The position numbers were made by a program, and so were the translations under genes. Of a stretch of DNA of 6,976 nt, positions 5,829-6,976 are shown piece after piece. Within the stretch, counting starts at the first letter, position 1. The number at the start of each line of letters is the position of its first letter. The notes under the pieces were generated by a model. The model saw nothing but the letters and a program-made list of their open reading frames with translations. It was not told the DNA's origin and ran no database searches. Source of the stretch: Chloroflexota bacterium (GTDB taxonomy: Bacteria; Chloroflexota; Limnocylindria; QHBO01); NCBI GenBank assembly GCA_024636135.1, contig JAGXHP010000037.1, positions 1 through 6,976 on the forward strand. The letters run 5' to 3'.

Positions 5829-5835
5829 ATATACT

Positions 5836-5855
5836 CCCCGCCGACTCACGCGGGG
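5836..5855 (-). terminator. Weak hairpin at the 3' end of the small Cys/His-rich gene
   Basis: CCCCGC (5836-5841) and GCGGGG (5850-5855) form a six-pair GC stem with an eight-base loop that includes the stop codon of the minus-strand gene. On the transcript no U-run follows (AGTATATC instead), so it is at best a weak terminator or an RNA-stabilising hairpin. Confidence 0.25.
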
Positions 5856-6172
5856 TACGCTTCCTTCCACTCGTGCGAGCCGGTGTGGTGGCCGTCGCAC
5901 AGTCCGACGCGACCACCCATGTGGCGGGACGGCAGGTAGGGCTGCATGGCCTCCTCGAACCGCGTGGGCTGCCGGTTGCAGATCATCATCCGACCCTCGC
6001 GCGCCCAGAGATACAGATGGTCGGACGAGCAGAATCGGTACGGCTTCGTGAAGTTCACGGTCTCGCCATGCGCCGGCGTGGACGGCAGCCCAATCGGACC
6101 CGTTTCCCGGACCACCTCGATCCGAACGGGCAGCTGGGCCATCCGTGTCCCGCACTGGTCACAGCTCAGCAT
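5846..6172 (-). CDS. Small Cys/His-rich protein, probably zinc-binding, function unknown
   Basis: I do not recognise this 108-residue protein. It opens with CDQCG (Cys4-x-x-Cys7), half of a zinc knuckle. Further possible ligands are Cys48 and His52 (RFCSSDHLYLW), Cys65 (MMICNRQ), Cys92 and the cluster CDGHHTGSH (92-100). A Cys-x-x-Cys at the N-terminus plus a later Cys/His pair would suit a single zinc-ribbon-like fold. There is no signal peptide or membrane segment, so it should be cytoplasmic. The ATG at 6172 puts CxxC at the very start, typical of short zinc ribbons; only a weak GGAT precedes it. It starts 18 bases after the stop of the next upstream minus-strand gene and is probably co-transcribed with it. 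The conserved-looking Cys/His spacing and clean frame make a real gene likely; the function is open. Confidence 0.68.
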   Translation of the reverse strand: MLSCDQCGTRMAQLPVRIEVVRETGPIGLPSTPAHGETVNFTKPYRFCSSDHLYLWAREGRMMICNRQPTRFEEAMQPYLPSRHMGGRVGLCDGHHTGSHEWKEAYPA

Positions 6173-6190
6173 GTCGGATCCGACCGCCGA

Positions 6191-6439
6191 TCAGTCCAGG
6201 TAATGGGCGCCATCATCCTCGCGATGTTTCGCAACGAACGTCGGATCCTGGTTCGGGTCCTCACCAATTGGCGACCCCTTATGTGGCTTGAAATCCACGG
6301 GGCAGATGAACGGGTAGTCGCGCCCGATCTTGCGGAGCTCCTGCATGCGCCGATGCCCGCGCTGCTCCGGGTCGCCCTCGGGCCCGCGCAGGTGCGCCCG
6401 CTCGGCGTCCTCGGGAGTCATCGGCCCATCGCTTTCCAT
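6191..6439 (-). CDS. Small hydrophilic protein, function unknown
   Basis: I do not recognise this 82-residue protein. It is highly charged and polar, with an acidic N-terminus (MESDGPMTPEDAERAHLRG), a basic middle (QRGHRRMQELRKIGR, about 26-40), a short hydrophobic-aromatic piece with one Cys (DYPFICPVDFKPHKG, 41-55) and an acidic C-terminus ending in HYLD. No membrane segment or signal peptide is seen. I chose the ATG at 6439; Met7 (6421) is an alternative. The frame is open to 6550, but that part covers the divergent promoter region and the start of the opposite gene. No Shine-Dalgarno precedes the ATG, and a -10-like TACCAT ends 7 bases upstream, which would fit a leaderless message. It lies 18 bases before the Cys/His-rich gene, and the two look like a small operon. 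Confidence 0.6.
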   Translation of the reverse strand: MESDGPMTPEDAERAHLRGPEGDPEQRGHRRMQELRKIGRDYPFICPVDFKPHKGSPIGEDPNQDPTFVAKHREDDGAHYLD

Positions 6440-6446
6440 GTGACAG

Positions 6447-6475
6447 ATGGTATCGGCCAAACGTCCCGTAGTCAC
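6447..6475 (-). promoter_or_regulatory. Candidate promoter of the two-gene minus-strand operon
   Basis: On the minus strand GTGACT (6475-6470) and TACCAT (6452-6447) are separated by 17 bases, each matching the consensus at four of six positions. The ATG at 6439 follows the -10 by 7 bases, so the transcript would start at or next to the start codon. Confidence 0.35.
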
Positions 6476-6498
6476 GCAGCAGACCTCAAGAGTAGACT
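6469..6498 (+). promoter_or_regulatory. Candidate promoter of the membrane-anchored protein gene
   Basis: TAGTCA (6469-6474) and TAGACT (6493-6498) lie 18 bases apart. The -10 hexamer is the same as that proposed for murA. The start point would be near 6505, leaving about 20 bases of leader that hold the GAGGA ribosome site. The -35 overlaps the -35 of the divergent promoter, so the two may compete. Confidence 0.35.
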
Positions 6499-6510
6499 CG
6501 CCCTGATCGC

Positions 6511-6515
6511 GAGGA
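6511..6515 (+). promoter_or_regulatory. Ribosome binding site for the membrane-anchored protein
   Basis: GAGGA lies 9 bases before the GTG at 6525. An in-frame TGA at 6519-6521 excludes any start further upstream, so the site and the stop together fix the start. Confidence 0.6.
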
Positions 6516-6524
6516 CCCTGAGCC

Positions 6525-6976
6525 GTGTCCGACGCCTGGCGCAGCATCATCGAGGCTCTCCAGCGCCCGCGCTACTTCGCGGCAGCAGTCGCCGTTGGCC
6601 TCGCGGCGCTCCTCGGCGGCACGCTTCTCTCGGTGGCGATCATGGCCGGTCCGCGTGGCGCCGGGCGCTCGGAGCCCAGCGTCCCGGTCGCCGTCCCGAC
6701 GCGCGCGAACCCGACCGAGGTCCCCAGTCTGGAGGAAGCGCCTACCACGTCGGCTCCGGCCGCGACCCCCGACCCGACGCCGACTTCCGCCCCCTCCGCG
6801 ACCTCGGCGGCGACTCCGGCGCCCCCCTGCTGCCCGGGATCTGATTGGGACATCACGGGCGCCTGGCGCGCACTCCCGCCGATGCCGAACTCCGCGACCT
6901 GGGAGGTCTCCGACGTTATCGTTCTCGACAGCGGCGCTCTCATCGCGATCCGGTGGCCTTCTACGAACGAGAGGAG
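6525..6976 (+). CDS. Membrane-anchored protein with Pro/Ala/Thr-rich linker, 3' end missing
   Basis: The frame opens with GTG behind a GAGGA ribosome site, just after an in-frame stop, and stays open for 150 codons to the window edge. Residues 1-17 are mixed and end in basic QRPRY. Residues 18-41 form one hydrophobic segment (FAAAVAVGLAALLGGTLLSVAIMAG), a signal anchor or uncleaved signal. Residues 42-100 are a low-complexity Pro/Ala/Thr/Ser linker of the kind found outside the membrane. A folded domain then seems to begin with CCPGSDWDITGAWRALPPMP and a strand-rich stretch (WEVSDVIVLDSGALIAIRW). The paired Cys102-Cys103 and the aromatic, strand-forming pattern could suit an extracytoplasmic beta-rich (for example propeller-like) domain, but too little is visible to name a family. 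The high Pro/Ala/Thr content partly follows from the GC-rich DNA. It is divergent from the two small minus-strand genes. Confidence 0.75.
   Translation, partial: MSDAWRSIIEALQRPRYFAAAVAVGLAALLGGTLLSVAIMAGPRGAGRSEPSVPVAVPTRANPTEVPSLEEAPTTSAPAATPDPTPTSAPSATSAATPAPPCCPGSDWDITGAWRALPPMPNSATWEVSDVIVLDSGALIAIRWPSTNER

Noticed and set aside
4985..6844. A 619-codon open frame on the plus strand
   Set aside because: It runs antisense through murA and both small minus-strand genes and out of frame with the gene at 6525. Its length reflects few stops in GC-rich DNA.

Overview
The window is a GC-rich bacterial chromosome segment with eight protein-coding genes, two of them cut by the window ends. Tight gene packing, several GTG starts, and an MreB, a PHP phosphoesterase, an Asp-type MurA and an endonuclease-VIII-like glycosylase all fit a free-living, high-GC, peptidoglycan-containing bacterium. 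I lean towards Chloroflexota (soil lineages), with Actinobacteriota as the alternative. This is inference from protein flavour and composition; there is no marker gene to settle it.

Left part (1-2453, all minus strand): a compact operon reading mreB, then a PHP-domain phosphoesterase, then a lysylphosphatidylglycerol-synthase-type (UPF0104) membrane protein cut by the window start. The first junction is 7 bases and the second is a GTGA overlap, so the genes are almost certainly co-transcribed. The operon joins a cell-shape cytoskeleton gene with an envelope-type membrane protein.

Repeat zone (about 2550-3056): two diverged direct copies of a roughly 230-bp unit lie head to tail, each with internal inverted repeats, and a shorter third piece follows. 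The zone fills the otherwise gene-free stretch upstream of mreB. It also runs into the 3' end of the next gene, so that gene's last 35-50 codons are written in repeat sequence.

Middle (2906-5767): a minus-strand gene fuses an XRE helix-turn-helix to a PD-(D/E)XK-like nuclease core. It is divergent, across 55 bases, from a plus-strand Fpg/Nei-family DNA glycosylase. The glycosylase is convergent with murA (minus strand), and the two stop codons share one CTAG tetranucleotide. MurA carries Asp where most bacteria have the fosfomycin-reactive Cys, so intrinsic fosfomycin resistance is predicted.

Right part (5768-6976): a regulatory-looking gap upstream of murA with a perfect 12-bp palindrome; two small unrecognised minus-strand genes (one Cys/His-rich and probably zinc-binding); and a divergent plus-strand gene for a membrane-anchored protein with a Pro/Ala/Thr-rich linker, cut by the window end. 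Several starts lack a Shine-Dalgarno and have a -10-like hexamer only 7-10 bases upstream, which suggests leaderless transcripts.

I see no RNA gene, CRISPR array or transposase. The least-described elements are the XRE-nuclease fusion with its repeat-embedded 3' end, and the small Cys/His-rich gene pair.
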